This document shows, one piece after another, positions 8,502 through 16,558 of a DNA stretch of 64,000 nucleotides. This DNA comes from Opitutia bacterium. GTDB lineage: Bacteria > Verrucomicrobiota > Verrucomicrobiia > Opitutales > Opitutaceae. Under the pieces are notes generated by a model that was not told the DNA's origin, did no database searches, and was given only the letters and a program-made list of their open reading frames with translations. The stretch spans positions 44,290 to 108,289 of the forward strand of contig CANGHW010000004.1 of NCBI GenBank assembly GCA_947453695.1, written 5' to 3'. Position numbers and translations under genes: made by a program. Within the stretch, counting starts at the first letter, position 1. Every line of letters begins with the position of its first letter.

Positions 8502-10670
8502 ATGCCCAAGAAACCCACTGCGAAAAACTCCGACCAACCCGAGCTGCCACTCGACAGCGCTGCGGCGCCCAAGGGTGAGACGCCCGTGCCCGCGGCGCCC
8601 GCACCGGCTGCGCCCGGTGGAGCCGAAGGCACGCCGCCCGCCGCACCCGCCGTCGATGCGGCGGCGCTCGCGGTGCCGGCCGATGGTCCCGCGGTCTTTA
8701 CGCCCGGCCCCCGCCGCGGCGGTGCGACCGTGCAGGAGGAAGACTCGCCGCTCGCGAAAAACTATCGCGGTTGGTTTCTCGAATACGCCAGCTACGTGAT
8801 CCTCGATCGCGCCGTCCCGCACATCGACGACGGCTTGAAGCCCGTGCAGCGCCGCATTCTCCATACGCTCTGGGACATGGACGACGGGCGTTTCCACAAG
8901 GTGGCCAATGTCGTCGGCCGCTCGATGTCGCTCCACCCGCACGGCGATGCCTCGATCGGCGCGGCGCTCGTCGCGATCGGCCAGCGCGCCTTCCTCATCG
9001 AGCCGCAGGGCAACTACGGCAACCTCCTCACCGGTGACGAAGCGGCGGCGCCGCGTTACATCGAGGCGCGTCTCACGAATTTCGCGAAGGATGTGCTCTT
9101 CAATCCGAAGACCACGGAATGGCAGTTGAGCTACGACGGCCGCGCGAAGGAGCCCGTCACGTTGCCCGCGAAGTTCCCCATCGTGCTCCTCGAGGGTGCT
9201 GAGGGCATCGCGGTCGGTCTCGCGACGAAGATTCTCCCGCACAATTTCAACGATCTCTGCCGGGCGGCGATCAATCACCTCCAGGGAAAAACCTTCCGCA
9301 TCTATCCCGATTTCGCCACGGGCGGCATTGCGGATTTCTCGGAATACAATGACGGCGAACGCGGCGGCAAAGTGAAGGTCCGCGCCAAGATCGAGCAGCG
9401 TTCAAAGTATCTCCTCGCGATCACCGAGCTGCCGTTTGGCTCGACGACGGAGACGCTCATCGAGTCGATCCTCTCCGCCAACGCGAAGGGCAAGATCAAG
9501 ATCAAGCACGTCGACGACAACACGGCCGACTCGGTCGAGATCCTCGTCCACCTCCCGCAAGGCGCGGAGCCGGACAAGGTGATCCAGCAGCTCTACGTTT
9601 TCACGAACTGCCAGATGCAGCTCTCGCCCGCCGCGTGCGTGATCGAGAACGACAAGCCGCAGTTCCTCGGCGTGAAGGAAATCCTCCGCCGCAGCGTCGA
9701 GCGCACGCGCGAACTCCTGAAGAAGGAACTAGAGATCAAGCTCGGCGAACTCGAGCAGCAGTGGCACTGGGATTCGCTCGAGCGCATTTTCATCGAGGAG
9801 CGCATCTACCGGAACATCGAGAAGTCGAAGACCTGGGAGAGCGTGCTTGAGGAAATCCGCGCGGGGTTGAAGCCGTTCATCAAGGACCTCCGTCGCGAGG
9901 TCACTGACGAGGACATCACCCGCCTCACCGAGATCCGCATCAAGCGCATCTCCGCCTACAACCGTTTCCAAGCCGACGAAGCCCTCAAGAAAATCGAAGA
10001 GGGGATGAAGGAGACGAAGGCACACCTGAAGAATCTCACCGGCTACACGATCGCGTGGTTCGAGATGCTCCAGGAAAAATATGGCAAGGGGCACAAGCGC
10101 CGCACGAGCTACGACGAGATCGAGCAGATCGACGCCTCGGCGGTCGTGTCGGCCAACCAGCGCCTCTACGTCAACAAAGACGACGGCTTCATCGGTCTAA
10201 ACTGGCGTCAGCACGAATACGTGCAGGACTGCACGATCCTCGACAGCGTGCTCACGATCATGCGCGACGGCTCGCTCAAGGTCGCGAAGGTGGCCGACAA
10301 GGTCTTCATGGGCCGCGACATCATCCACGTCGCGATCTTCCCGAAGGATGGCGACACGGCGTTCTACTCCATGGTCTACCAGGACAAGGAGAGCGGCAAA
10401 GCCTTCGCGAAGCGCTTCCAGATCGGCGGCCTCTCGCGCGACAAGCTCTACCCGCTCGTGAAGAACGAGGGCTCGAAGATCGTGTGGCTGCACGTCGCGA
10501 AGACGGAGAAGGAAATGCCCCGGCAGGTGAAGGTCTTCATCGACGGCCGCAGCGGTGCACGCGTGCGCGAAGTCGACTTCGACCTCGGCACGATTCCGGT
10601 GAGCACGCGTAGCGCCATCGGCGTCACCGTCTCGAAGTGGCCGGTGAAGGACGTGAAGCCCGTGGAGTGA
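8502..10670 (+). CDS. parC: Type IIA DNA topoisomerase subunit A (topoisomerase IV ParC / gyrase A family)
   Basis: The 722-residue product begins at the ATG at 8502 with an Ala/Pro-rich, probably disordered extension of about 85 residues. The breakage-reunion domain follows (YRGWFLEYASYVILDRAVP, DGLKPVQRRILH, HPHGDASIG), with the catalytic Tyr at about 186 in APRYIEARLT. A coiled-coil region lies at about 400-540, then a C-terminal beta-rich region. The track ORF start at 8121 would run through the divergent HAF gene and is rejected. The enzyme cuts and religates both DNA strands and needs a ParE/GyrB partner, which is not in the window. Whether it is ParC or GyrA by function is undecided; overall length and domain style suit a ParC-like protein. 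Confidence 0.9.
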   Translation: MPKKPTAKNSDQPELPLDSAAAPKGETPVPAAPAPAAPGGAEGTPPAAPAVDAAALAVPADGPAVFTPGPRRGGATVQEEDSPLAKNYRGWFLEYASYVILDRAVPHIDDGLKPVQRRILHTLWDMDDGRFHKVANVVGRSMSLHPHGDASIGAALVAIGQRAFLIEPQGNYGNLLTGDEAAAPRYIEARLTNFAKDVLFNPKTTEWQLSYDGRAKEPVTLPAKFPIVLLEGAEGIAVGLATKILPHNFNDLCRAAINHLQGKTFRIYPDFATGGIADFSEYNDGERGGKVKVRAKIEQRSKYLLAITELPFGSTTETLIESILSANAKGKIKIKHVDDNTADSVEILVHLPQGAEPDKVIQQLYVFTNCQMQLSPAACVIENDKPQFLGVKEILRRSVERTRELLKKELEIKLGELEQQWHWDSLERIFIEERIYRNIEKSKTWESVLEEIRAGLKPFIKDLRREVTDEDITRLTEIRIKRISAYNRFQADEALKKIEEGMKETKAHLKNLTGYTIAWFEMLQEKYGKGHKRRTSYDEIEQIDASAVVSANQRLYVNKDDGFIGLNWRQHEYVQDCTILDSVLTIMRDGSLKVAKVADKVFMGRDIIHVAIFPKDGDTAFYSMVYQDKESGKAFAKRFQIGGLSRDKLYPLVKNEGSKIVWLHVAKTEKEMPRQVKVFIDGRSGARVREVDFDLGTIPVSTRSAIGVTVSKWPVKDVKPVE

Positions 10671-10901
10671 GTCGACTAGGTTGACGCTTCCTTTGGCGGT
10701 GCGCCGCGTCGAGCAACGGGCTCGCGCGGCCTGGCGACCGGCACGAGGCGTGAAGCGCGTGCTGCGTTCAGCGAAGCCGGCACGCACGGGCGCCCTACCC
10801 ATCGCGCGCAAGCGGGCAACTGACGACGGTGTTAACTGGTGGCCGTGAAGCTTGGGTGGGGCTGCAACTGGCCAGGCGGCTGACCTCTCGGGGACGGTTC
10901 A
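10671..10901. other. Intergenic stretch after the topoisomerase gene
   Basis: I see no gene here: the overlapping minus-strand ORFs are shadows of the topoisomerase gene or low-complexity. No clear terminator follows the topoisomerase stop. The 21-bp repeat array begins at the right end. Confidence 0.5.
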
Positions 10902-11363
10902 GACGGCAAACGGAGTATCTCGGACGCTAAACGGAGGGTCGAAGACACTGGAAGGACGGTCTCAGACACAAAACGGTCACTCTCAGGGACAAAAAGGAGC
11001 GTCTTAGACACAAAACGGACCTTCTCCGACGTAAAACGGACGCCTTTAGACACAGAACGGAGTGTCTCAGACGCAAAACGGAGTGCCTCAGACGTAAAAC
11101 GGCGTGCCACAGATGCTAACCTGTGTCATAAAGATGTCGGCGGGAGTCATAAAGATGCTGGCAGGACCGTAAAAGATGCCCGCAGGGGTCATAAAGACAG
11201 CGGCAAGACCGCAAAAGATGTCCGCCGGAGCGATAAAGATGCCCGCAGGACCGCTAAGGCTGGCGGCAAGAGGGGCCCAGACCCTGACCAGAGCGCCTCA
11301 GACGGCGGCAAGAGCGACCCAGACCACGAAAAGCGCGACTATGGAGGCGGCAGGCCCGACTCG
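10902..11363. repeat. Phase-locked 21-bp degenerate tandem repeat array (about 22 units, two sequence classes)
   Basis: A GAC/GAT-like anchor recurs every 21 bases without slippage at 10902, 10923, 10944, 10965, (10986), 11007, 11028, 11049, 11070, 11091, 11112, 11133 and onward to about 11343. Class I units (10902-11111) follow GACRYAAAACGGAGTGTCTCA. Class II units (11133-11258) follow GATGCCCGCAGGA plus CATAAA or CGTAAA, with the two endings alternating to give a 42-bp higher-order period. The unit at 11112 is chimeric: class I first half, class II second half. Units decay from 11259. Because 21 is divisible by 3, reading frames through the array give heptapeptide repeats (RFVSETL-like on the minus strand). 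A repeated A-tract every two helical turns predicts intrinsic curvature in the class I part. Confidence 0.9.
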
Positions 11364-11566
11364 GGCGCGGCTCTGACCGCGCAAGGCGGGGGCGAGCGCG
11401 CGTTTCGGATCCGGCCGCACTTGGGTGACGCCGGACGCGCGGGAAATCTGGCGTGGCCTGAGGGATGGGCGAATTCGCGATTGACGGTGCGACGGGGTTT
11501 TCTTGTTTCCCGGGGACCCCGACGCCACCCCGCGTCTTACCCCCCACTTCCACCTGAGGCTTCGTC
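11364..11566. other. Intergenic stretch before the small membrane-protein gene
   Basis: This GC-rich sequence has no recognised gene. It should carry the promoter of the following gene. A TGAGG word at about 11550-11556, roughly ten bases before the ATG, is a plausible ribosome-binding site. Confidence 0.4.
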
Positions 11567-12067
11567 ATGAGCAGCTTTCGCATCCGCCCGCAATTCACCC
11601 ACACCGTGCAGGCGAACCTGGACGCCACGCGGGAACAAATTCTCCAAGCCCTCGCACAGAAGGCGCCAGGGTTCGAGGTGCGGGCGTTTCCCGAATTCAT
11701 CGCGATTCATTTTGCCGAGGGCGAGCGGCGCTACTGGTCGCCGCGGCTCTTTCTCAATCTCGGCACCACTGAGGCCGGCGTGACGCGTATCGAGGGCATT
11801 TACGGACCGGAAATGGAAATCTGGTCAGTCTTCGTCTATGGCTACCTCGCGACCGGACTGCTCGGGACTTTTGCCGGTATTTTGGGTTTCGCCCAGCGTT
11901 CGGTCGGGTCGGAGCCGTGGGGCTTGTGGGTCTTGGCGGCGATGCTCGTGGTCGCCCTGCTGCTCTTCGTCGGCGGGCAGATCGGAGAAAAACGGGGCGC
12001 GTGGCAGACTTCGGAGTTACATCGCGCCTACGAGGCCGCGGTGGGGCGTCCGACGGAATTTCACTGA
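11567..12067 (+). CDS. Small membrane protein of unknown function
   Basis: This 166-residue protein starts at an ATG preceded by a weak TGAGG ribosome-binding site. The N-terminal ~85 residues look like a soluble alpha/beta domain (VQANLDATREQILQAL, FPEFIAIHFAEGERRYWSPRLFLNL). Two hydrophobic segments follow at about 92-108 (FVYGYLATGLLGTFAGI) and 120-140 (WGLWVLAAMLVVALLLFVGG), then a short charged tail. The arrangement suggests a cytoplasmic domain tethered by a helical hairpin. I do not recognise a named family. It stands alone and is convergent with the GH3 gene 44 bases downstream. Confidence 0.75.
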   Translation: MSSFRIRPQFTHTVQANLDATREQILQALAQKAPGFEVRAFPEFIAIHFAEGERRYWSPRLFLNLGTTEAGVTRIEGIYGPEMEIWSVFVYGYLATGLLGTFAGILGFAQRSVGSEPWGLWVLAAMLVVALLLFVGGQIGEKRGAWQTSELHRAYEAAVGRPTEFH

Positions 12068-12111
12068 GCCGTGCACTGACCGGCGACACGGCGCCGGGGG
12101 GAGCGCGCGGG

Positions 12112-13752
12112 TTAGGTTCGCGGCGTGGCGGTGAGCTCGGTCAATGCGTCGGCGATGGCGCGGTCGCTGCGGCAGCGGGGCATTTTGTGCTGACCGCCCC
12201 ACTTACCCTGGCGGCGTTGCCAAAGCTCAAACGTGCCGGGCGGGACGAGTTGCACGGTCGGCGCGTCGAGTCCGCCGCCCTTGCGCTTGGCCTCATAGTC
12301 GTCGTTGAGCCGCTGCAGTTCGGTGTCCAATTCGAGGGAGAGCTGCGCGAGCGGGGGCGTCGCCCCGGGCTGGAGTTCGATCCACCATTCATGGCGGCCG
12401 CGGCTCGGGCCGCGAACGGAGTCGGCGAAAACCGGGGCCACGTGAAAATTGGCGATGGTGAGGCGGTGACGCTGGCACACGTGCGACAGGGTGTCGGTGA
12501 CTTCCTTCTCGATGACGTGTTCGCCGAAGGCGCTGAGCTGGAGTTTGGTGCGGCCGACGTAGACGAGGCGCGGCGGCTCGGTGGACGTGAAGCGCACGAT
12601 GTCGCCGATGACGTAGCGCACGAGGCCGGCGGGCGTGGTCATGACGAGTGCGTAGTCGACGCCGGTTTGCACGCCGGAGAGGGGCACGGCTTTTCCTCCG
12701 AGCTCGGTGAGGCGCGAATCATCGAAGTCGGCCAGCGGAATGAATTCGTAGAAGATCCCGGCGTGGGTGAGGAGCCGCAGACCGGCGCCCGACTCGGCGT
12801 CCTGCACGGCGATGAAGCCCTCCGAAGCCGGGTAGACCTCGTGGAAATTGACGGTCGGGCCGAGGGCGGCGCGGAGTTCGTCCTGAAACGGCCCGAGGGG
12901 GACGCCGCCGTGGACGAGGCACTCGAAATTCGGCCAGAGGTCCTGCAGGTGGGCGATTTTTCGTCGCTGGAGCGCGGCGTGGGAGCGCAGCGAGGCCGCG
13001 AGGATCAGCACCCAACTCGGGATGCCGGCGAGCATCGTGATATCGATCGAGGCGGTGCGGCGCACGATGGCGTCGAGTTTGGCAGGCCAGTCGGAGATCT
13101 GGGCGATGTCGCGTCCCGGCTCATAGAGGTGCTGCTCCACCCAGCGCGGGAGATTGAGGGCCGTGATGCCGCTCAGGTCGCCGGCAAAGGCGGCGTGCGG
13201 GAGCATCTCCGGCAACGGCGTGAGGGCGGTCGATCCGCCGAGGAAGAGGTGGCGTCCGCGAAAGACCGAAGCACGGCCGGTGCGCGCGGCGTAGTAGAGC
13301 AGCGAGTCGAGGCCCGTTTGCCGGAAATGTCCGAGCATGGCGGACGTGATCGGGAGAAACTTGGTGCGGCCGGCCGTGGTGCCCGAGGATACGGCGAAGT
13401 GATTGCACTGGCCGGGCCAGAGGACATCCGCCTCACCGCGCTTCATCCGCTCGATGGCGGGCGCGAGCGTCTCGTAGGTTTGCGGTGCGATCCGGGATTG
13501 GAAGGCCGCGTAGTTGAGCTGGCTGGTGAGCGCGGCGGCGCGCCAGTGCGACGTGTGGGAAAGTGGAGCGACCAAGCCGCGAAAGACGGCCTCCTGATCG
13601 CGCAAGGCGGTGTGCGGTCGGCGCAGACGCCGGCGGGTGCGGGCGGCGAGGACGCCGGCGCCGAGCACGGAGAGCTGCTTCGTCCACGGGAGACGGGCAG
13701 CAGGGGTGGGCTCGGCTGACATGGCAGGCGAAGGAGCGGTGGCAGTGTTCAC
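12112..13752 (-). CDS. GH3-family acyl-adenylating protein
   Basis: The 546-residue protein matches the GH3 auxin-responsive-promoter family, part of the ANL adenylating superfamily. An ATP-binding loop-like SSGTTAGRTKFLPIT lies at about 121-135, YPASEGF in the middle, YVIGDIVRF at about 372-380, and a small C-terminal lid domain follows. Plant GH3 enzymes join acyl acids to amino acids; the bacterial substrates are unknown. The GTG start at 13752 overlaps the TGA of the upstream hydrolase (GTGA), suggesting coupling; an ATG 10 codons downstream is the alternative. Pairing with an alpha/beta hydrolase suggests an amide or ester synthesis and turnover pair (inference). Confidence 0.88.
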   Translation of the reverse strand: MNTATAPSPAMSAEPTPAARLPWTKQLSVLGAGVLAARTRRRLRRPHTALRDQEAVFRGLVAPLSHTSHWRAAALTSQLNYAAFQSRIAPQTYETLAPAIERMKRGEADVLWPGQCNHFAVSSGTTAGRTKFLPITSAMLGHFRQTGLDSLLYYAARTGRASVFRGRHLFLGGSTALTPLPEMLPHAAFAGDLSGITALNLPRWVEQHLYEPGRDIAQISDWPAKLDAIVRRTASIDITMLAGIPSWVLILAASLRSHAALQRRKIAHLQDLWPNFECLVHGGVPLGPFQDELRAALGPTVNFHEVYPASEGFIAVQDAESGAGLRLLTHAGIFYEFIPLADFDDSRLTELGGKAVPLSGVQTGVDYALVMTTPAGLVRYVIGDIVRFTSTEPPRLVYVGRTKLQLSAFGEHVIEKEVTDTLSHVCQRHRLTIANFHVAPVFADSVRGPSRGRHEWWIELQPGATPPLAQLSLELDTELQRLNDDYEAKRKGGGLDAPTVQLVPPGTFELWQRRQGKWGGQHKMPRCRSDRAIADALTELTATPRT

Positions 13753-14870
13753 GCCGCGAGGGAGAGCCGGTTTGACTTCAAGCGGCGATAGAAGGCAGTC
13801 ACGTGCGGAAGAAATTGAAAGTAGTGGAAGATCAGCGACGCGTGTTGCACGGGATTCACGGTGTCCGTCTGACTGGAGACGGTCTTGAGTTCGCCCCGCG
13901 GGAAAAAGGCGGCGAGGGCCGTCTCGAAGGCGGCGCGAGTGGGGGAGCCGACGGCGATGACGGACGTTTCCTTTTCCGCGTAGAGCACGAGCGTCGGCGC
14001 CTCGGTCAGCGGCAATTGGTCGGCGACGGTCCAGGGCGACAGCGGTGGCATGTCGCGAAGGGCGCCGACCCGTTCACAGGCCCCGTGGGTGTCGATGTTT
14101 TGGATGGCGGCCAGCACACGATCGCGCAACTGGTGCAATTCCGGGAGCGTAAGGAGCACGCGCAGGGCCTCGCGATTTTGGGCACCAGCCTCGAACATCT
14201 TGGCGAAGATGGCCCGGGAGCGACTGATGACATCCTGGCTGACGGTGGCGCCGCTATCGAGATACGGCTTGAGTGCGCGACCGATGAGGGTCGAGGCCTT
14301 GACCTCGCCGGGAACGACGATGTCGGCGGCGCAGGCGACGGGGCTGACAAGCACAAGGCCGCCGATGTCGGGACTGCGTCCGGCGGCGCGGGCGCGGCGC
14401 AGCCAGTCGAGGGCGAGGCCGGCGCCAAAGCTCACGCCAAAAATCACGGGCCGCTGGCCGTGCGCGAGATTGAGCTCGGTAACCAAGTCATCGAGCTGCG
14501 CAGCGATCAGCTCGACGGAGAAGCCGCTGCGCGGATAGTTGAGATAGTAGACGCTGCCGCGGCGCAGCAGATAGCCGCGAAGCAAAAAGACCTGTTCGGT
14601 CGCATCCGGGACGAAGCCGCCGAGCACGATGGTCGGGACGGAGCCGAGCCGGCGCTCGCACAGCAACGTGGCGCCTTGGTGCACTCCGGCGGCGCCCCGC
14701 GCGATCACTTGGGTCTGCGCGGTCGTGTTCGCCGGGGTGTAGGGAATAGGGCGGGGTGGTCGCAACTTGTAACCGGTGGCGCGAAAAAACGTGTGGACTG
14801 GCCGGGCCGGGGAGAGGCGTGAAAACGCCGCGAGAAGGGAGAGGGCAGGAGCGAAGCTCAGGGCGGGCAT
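13749..14870 (-). CDS. Alpha/beta-fold hydrolase coupled to the GH3 gene
   Basis: The 373-residue protein has an alpha/beta-hydrolase core. The nucleophile elbow is GVSFGAG (Ser about 146), with an oxyanion-region GGFVPD upstream (about 85). The later VLYAEKE segment lies where the acid residue often sits, and a His in NPVQHASLIF (about 340) is the likely general base. An N-terminal hydrophobic stretch could be a membrane anchor or signal. It is the first gene of a two-gene minus-strand operon and its stop overlaps the GH3 start. Substrate unknown. Esterase, thioesterase or PHA-depolymerase-like activity are all compatible. Confidence 0.78.
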   Translation of the reverse strand: MPALSFAPALSLLAAFSRLSPARPVHTFFRATGYKLRPPRPIPYTPANTTAQTQVIARGAAGVHQGATLLCERRLGSVPTIVLGGFVPDATEQVFLLRGYLLRRGSVYYLNYPRSGFSVELIAAQLDDLVTELNLAHGQRPVIFGVSFGAGLALDWLRRARAAGRSPDIGGLVLVSPVACAADIVVPGEVKASTLIGRALKPYLDSGATVSQDVISRSRAIFAKMFEAGAQNREALRVLLTLPELHQLRDRVLAAIQNIDTHGACERVGALRDMPPLSPWTVADQLPLTEAPTLVLYAEKETSVIAVGSPTRAAFETALAAFFPRGELKTVSSQTDTVNPVQHASLIFHYFQFLPHVTAFYRRLKSNRLSLAA

Positions 14871-15147
14871 GCACTATGACGGCGCGCCGTGCCGCAGCCG
14901 TTGGCAAAACGAAAGCGGTGCTGTAACGAAAACGTTGCCAGCCTGAAACCGCGGCGTGACTTGGACAGCCGCCGGGACCGGTGCGGTGGAGTTTGCCGGA
15001 ATGTCACCCGGGGCGTTTGCGAGGGGAGGCCGGAGTGGGAGAAACTGCGGCGTGAATCTTCTGCTCCCGTCCATTGCCGCGACTCCGCTCTCCCGTGCCG
15101 GGTCCGCCGCCGGGCCTGCGGAAACTGCCGGCGAGGACGCCGGGTCC

Positions 15148-15918
15148 GTGGTGAACTACTTCGATTCGCATGAGGCCGCGGCCCGCTACGCGGGCAGCCG
15201 GCCGCAGAGCCATGGCCGCGTGCTGGAGATGCTGCGACGCATCCTCGGGGCGAATCTGCCGGTGGGCCGGGCGCTGGATGTCGGCTGCGGGACCGGGCAC
15301 TCCACGGTGGCGCTGCTGCCGATGGCGGGCACGGTGGTGGGCCTGGATGCCTCGCCCTTTATGCTGGCGCAGGCGTGCCGCATGCCGGGCGTCGAATATC
15401 GCTGCGGCTACGCCGAGGCGCTGCCCTTCGGCCGCGGGGAGTTTGACCTTCTTACCGTGTGCTCAGCGTATCACTGGTTTGACCAGGATCGATTCCTGCG
15501 CGAGGCAGGGAGGGTGTTGCGGACGGATGGCTGGCTCGTGCTGTATAAAGTCGGCTCCACGGGAAAAATCGCGCACCGCCCGGATTTTGAAACGTGGCGG
15601 CGAGAGGTGTTTCGGGCCCGCTATCCGAAGACGGCGCGCAATGACGAACAACCCTCGGAGGACAAAGCGACGGAAGCCGGGTTTCAAGAAGTGGCCCGCG
15701 AGCGGAGGAGTCATGCCGTGCGCCACACCCTCGATGCGTATGTCGACAATCTGCTGACGCACGGCTCGCTGATCCGCGCAATCGACAGCCAGCGCGAGCC
15801 GGTAGGTGCGGCGCGGGAATGGCTGAGGGGCGAGCTATCGCCCGTCTTCGAGGCGGGGACGGCTGAGTTTGTGCACGAAGACTGGTTGCACGTGCTACGC
15901 CGGAAATCGGCCAGCTGA
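15148..15918 (+). CDS. Class I SAM-dependent methyltransferase
   Basis: The protein carries the SAM-binding motif I ALDVGCGTGHST, motif II VVGLDASPFML, and the Methyltransf_11 features YAEALPFGRGEFDLLTV and HWFDQDRFLREAGRVLRTDGWLVLY. The track ORF begins at 14956, but its first 64 residues look like translated leader. GTG at 15148 (with GAGGA about 10 bases upstream) starts VNYFDSHEAAARYAGSRP, where such enzymes normally begin, giving about 256 residues. It is monocistronic, divergent from the hydrolase/GH3 pair and convergent with the small gene at 16 kb. Substrate cannot be predicted; a small molecule is usual for this subfamily. Confidence 0.82.
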   Translation: MVNYFDSHEAAARYAGSRPQSHGRVLEMLRRILGANLPVGRALDVGCGTGHSTVALLPMAGTVVGLDASPFMLAQACRMPGVEYRCGYAEALPFGRGEFDLLTVCSAYHWFDQDRFLREAGRVLRTDGWLVLYKVGSTGKIAHRPDFETWRREVFRARYPKTARNDEQPSEDKATEAGFQEVARERRSHAVRHTLDAYVDNLLTHGSLIRAIDSQREPVGAAREWLRGELSPVFEAGTAEFVHEDWLHVLRRKSAS

Positions 15919-16036
15919 GTGATATTCGGACGAGGACCAGTCCGCTGCCGCGGCACGATGGCCGGGAGGAGCAGGCGATCCAGAGACCGGGAAGTAAGCG
16001 CTGGTGTGATCGACCAGCGTGTATTGGTCGCCGCAA

Positions 16037-16312
16037 CTATTTCGCGCTGAGTCGGGCCACGACCGATTGCCAGCGCTTTTCCATCCACGTCTCGGCGATC
16101 GATCCTGAGCGCTCGAGTTTGAGCAGCAAATCGAACAAAGCGGGACCCTCGGCCTCGTAGTTTGCCCCGGATTCCACCCGTCGACGGAGCGTCTGCCATT
16201 GCGACGCTTCGGCACTGTCCGTGATCCGGCCGTCACAGGCGATGGCATCGACCAAGGCGAACAAGAGCCGGGACTCTGCCCTTACTCGTGAGAGTGAGAT
16301 CGTCGTGCTCAT
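16037..16312 (-). CDS. Small protein of unknown family (paralogue of the gene at 25.5 kb)
   Basis: From the ATG at 16312 the product is about 91 residues, predicted mainly helical with no signal peptide or membrane segment. It aligns by eye with the product at 25488-25781: both have RLL(F/Y)AL, a central GR(I/L), W..LR.R, and near the C-terminus TW(M/I)E..W at matching spacing. The match between two distant loci is the main argument that it is a real gene. A start 17 codons upstream is possible. No function can be assigned. Confidence 0.6.
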   Translation of the reverse strand: MSTTISLSRVRAESRLLFALVDAIACDGRITDSAEASQWQTLRRRVESGANYEAEGPALFDLLLKLERSGSIAETWMEKRWQSVVARLSAK

Positions 16313-16454
16313 GCCGTAGGGTGGAGCGGCAGGTGCGGCATTTCCATCTGAATTTCTCCGCATATCTTGGTGTTGAATTGTTCACGGATTGGCCTCGCCG
16401 GACGATGACCGAGGGCGGCGGCGTTGAGTTGATGGCGCGCCGGTGGCGCGGACA

Positions 16455-16491
16455 CAAAAAAGGCGGCGGGAACCACAACGATCCCGCCGCC
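16455..16491 (-). terminator. Rho-independent terminator of the alkaline phosphatase gene
   Basis: On the minus strand a perfect 10-bp stem GGCGGCGGGA / TCCCGCCGCC with a 10-base loop is followed by TTTTTTGTG. It lies about 70 bases after the alkaline phosphatase stop. Confidence 0.93.
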
Positions 16492-16558
16492 ACTGTTTGC
16501 TAATTTCTAAACCACACAACTAACCAAAGAACGACTGACAAAGGGGCGGAGCCGGGGC

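Noticed and set aside
10832-11376. ORFs 10832-11110 (-) and 11176-11376 (+) in the 21-bp array
   Set aside because: Their heptapeptide repeats follow automatically from a 21-base period; no ribosome-binding site, and the two classes would code on opposite strands.
11917-13719. 600-aa plus-strand ORF
   Set aside because: Antisense shadow of the GH3 gene and it overlaps the end of the small membrane-protein gene.
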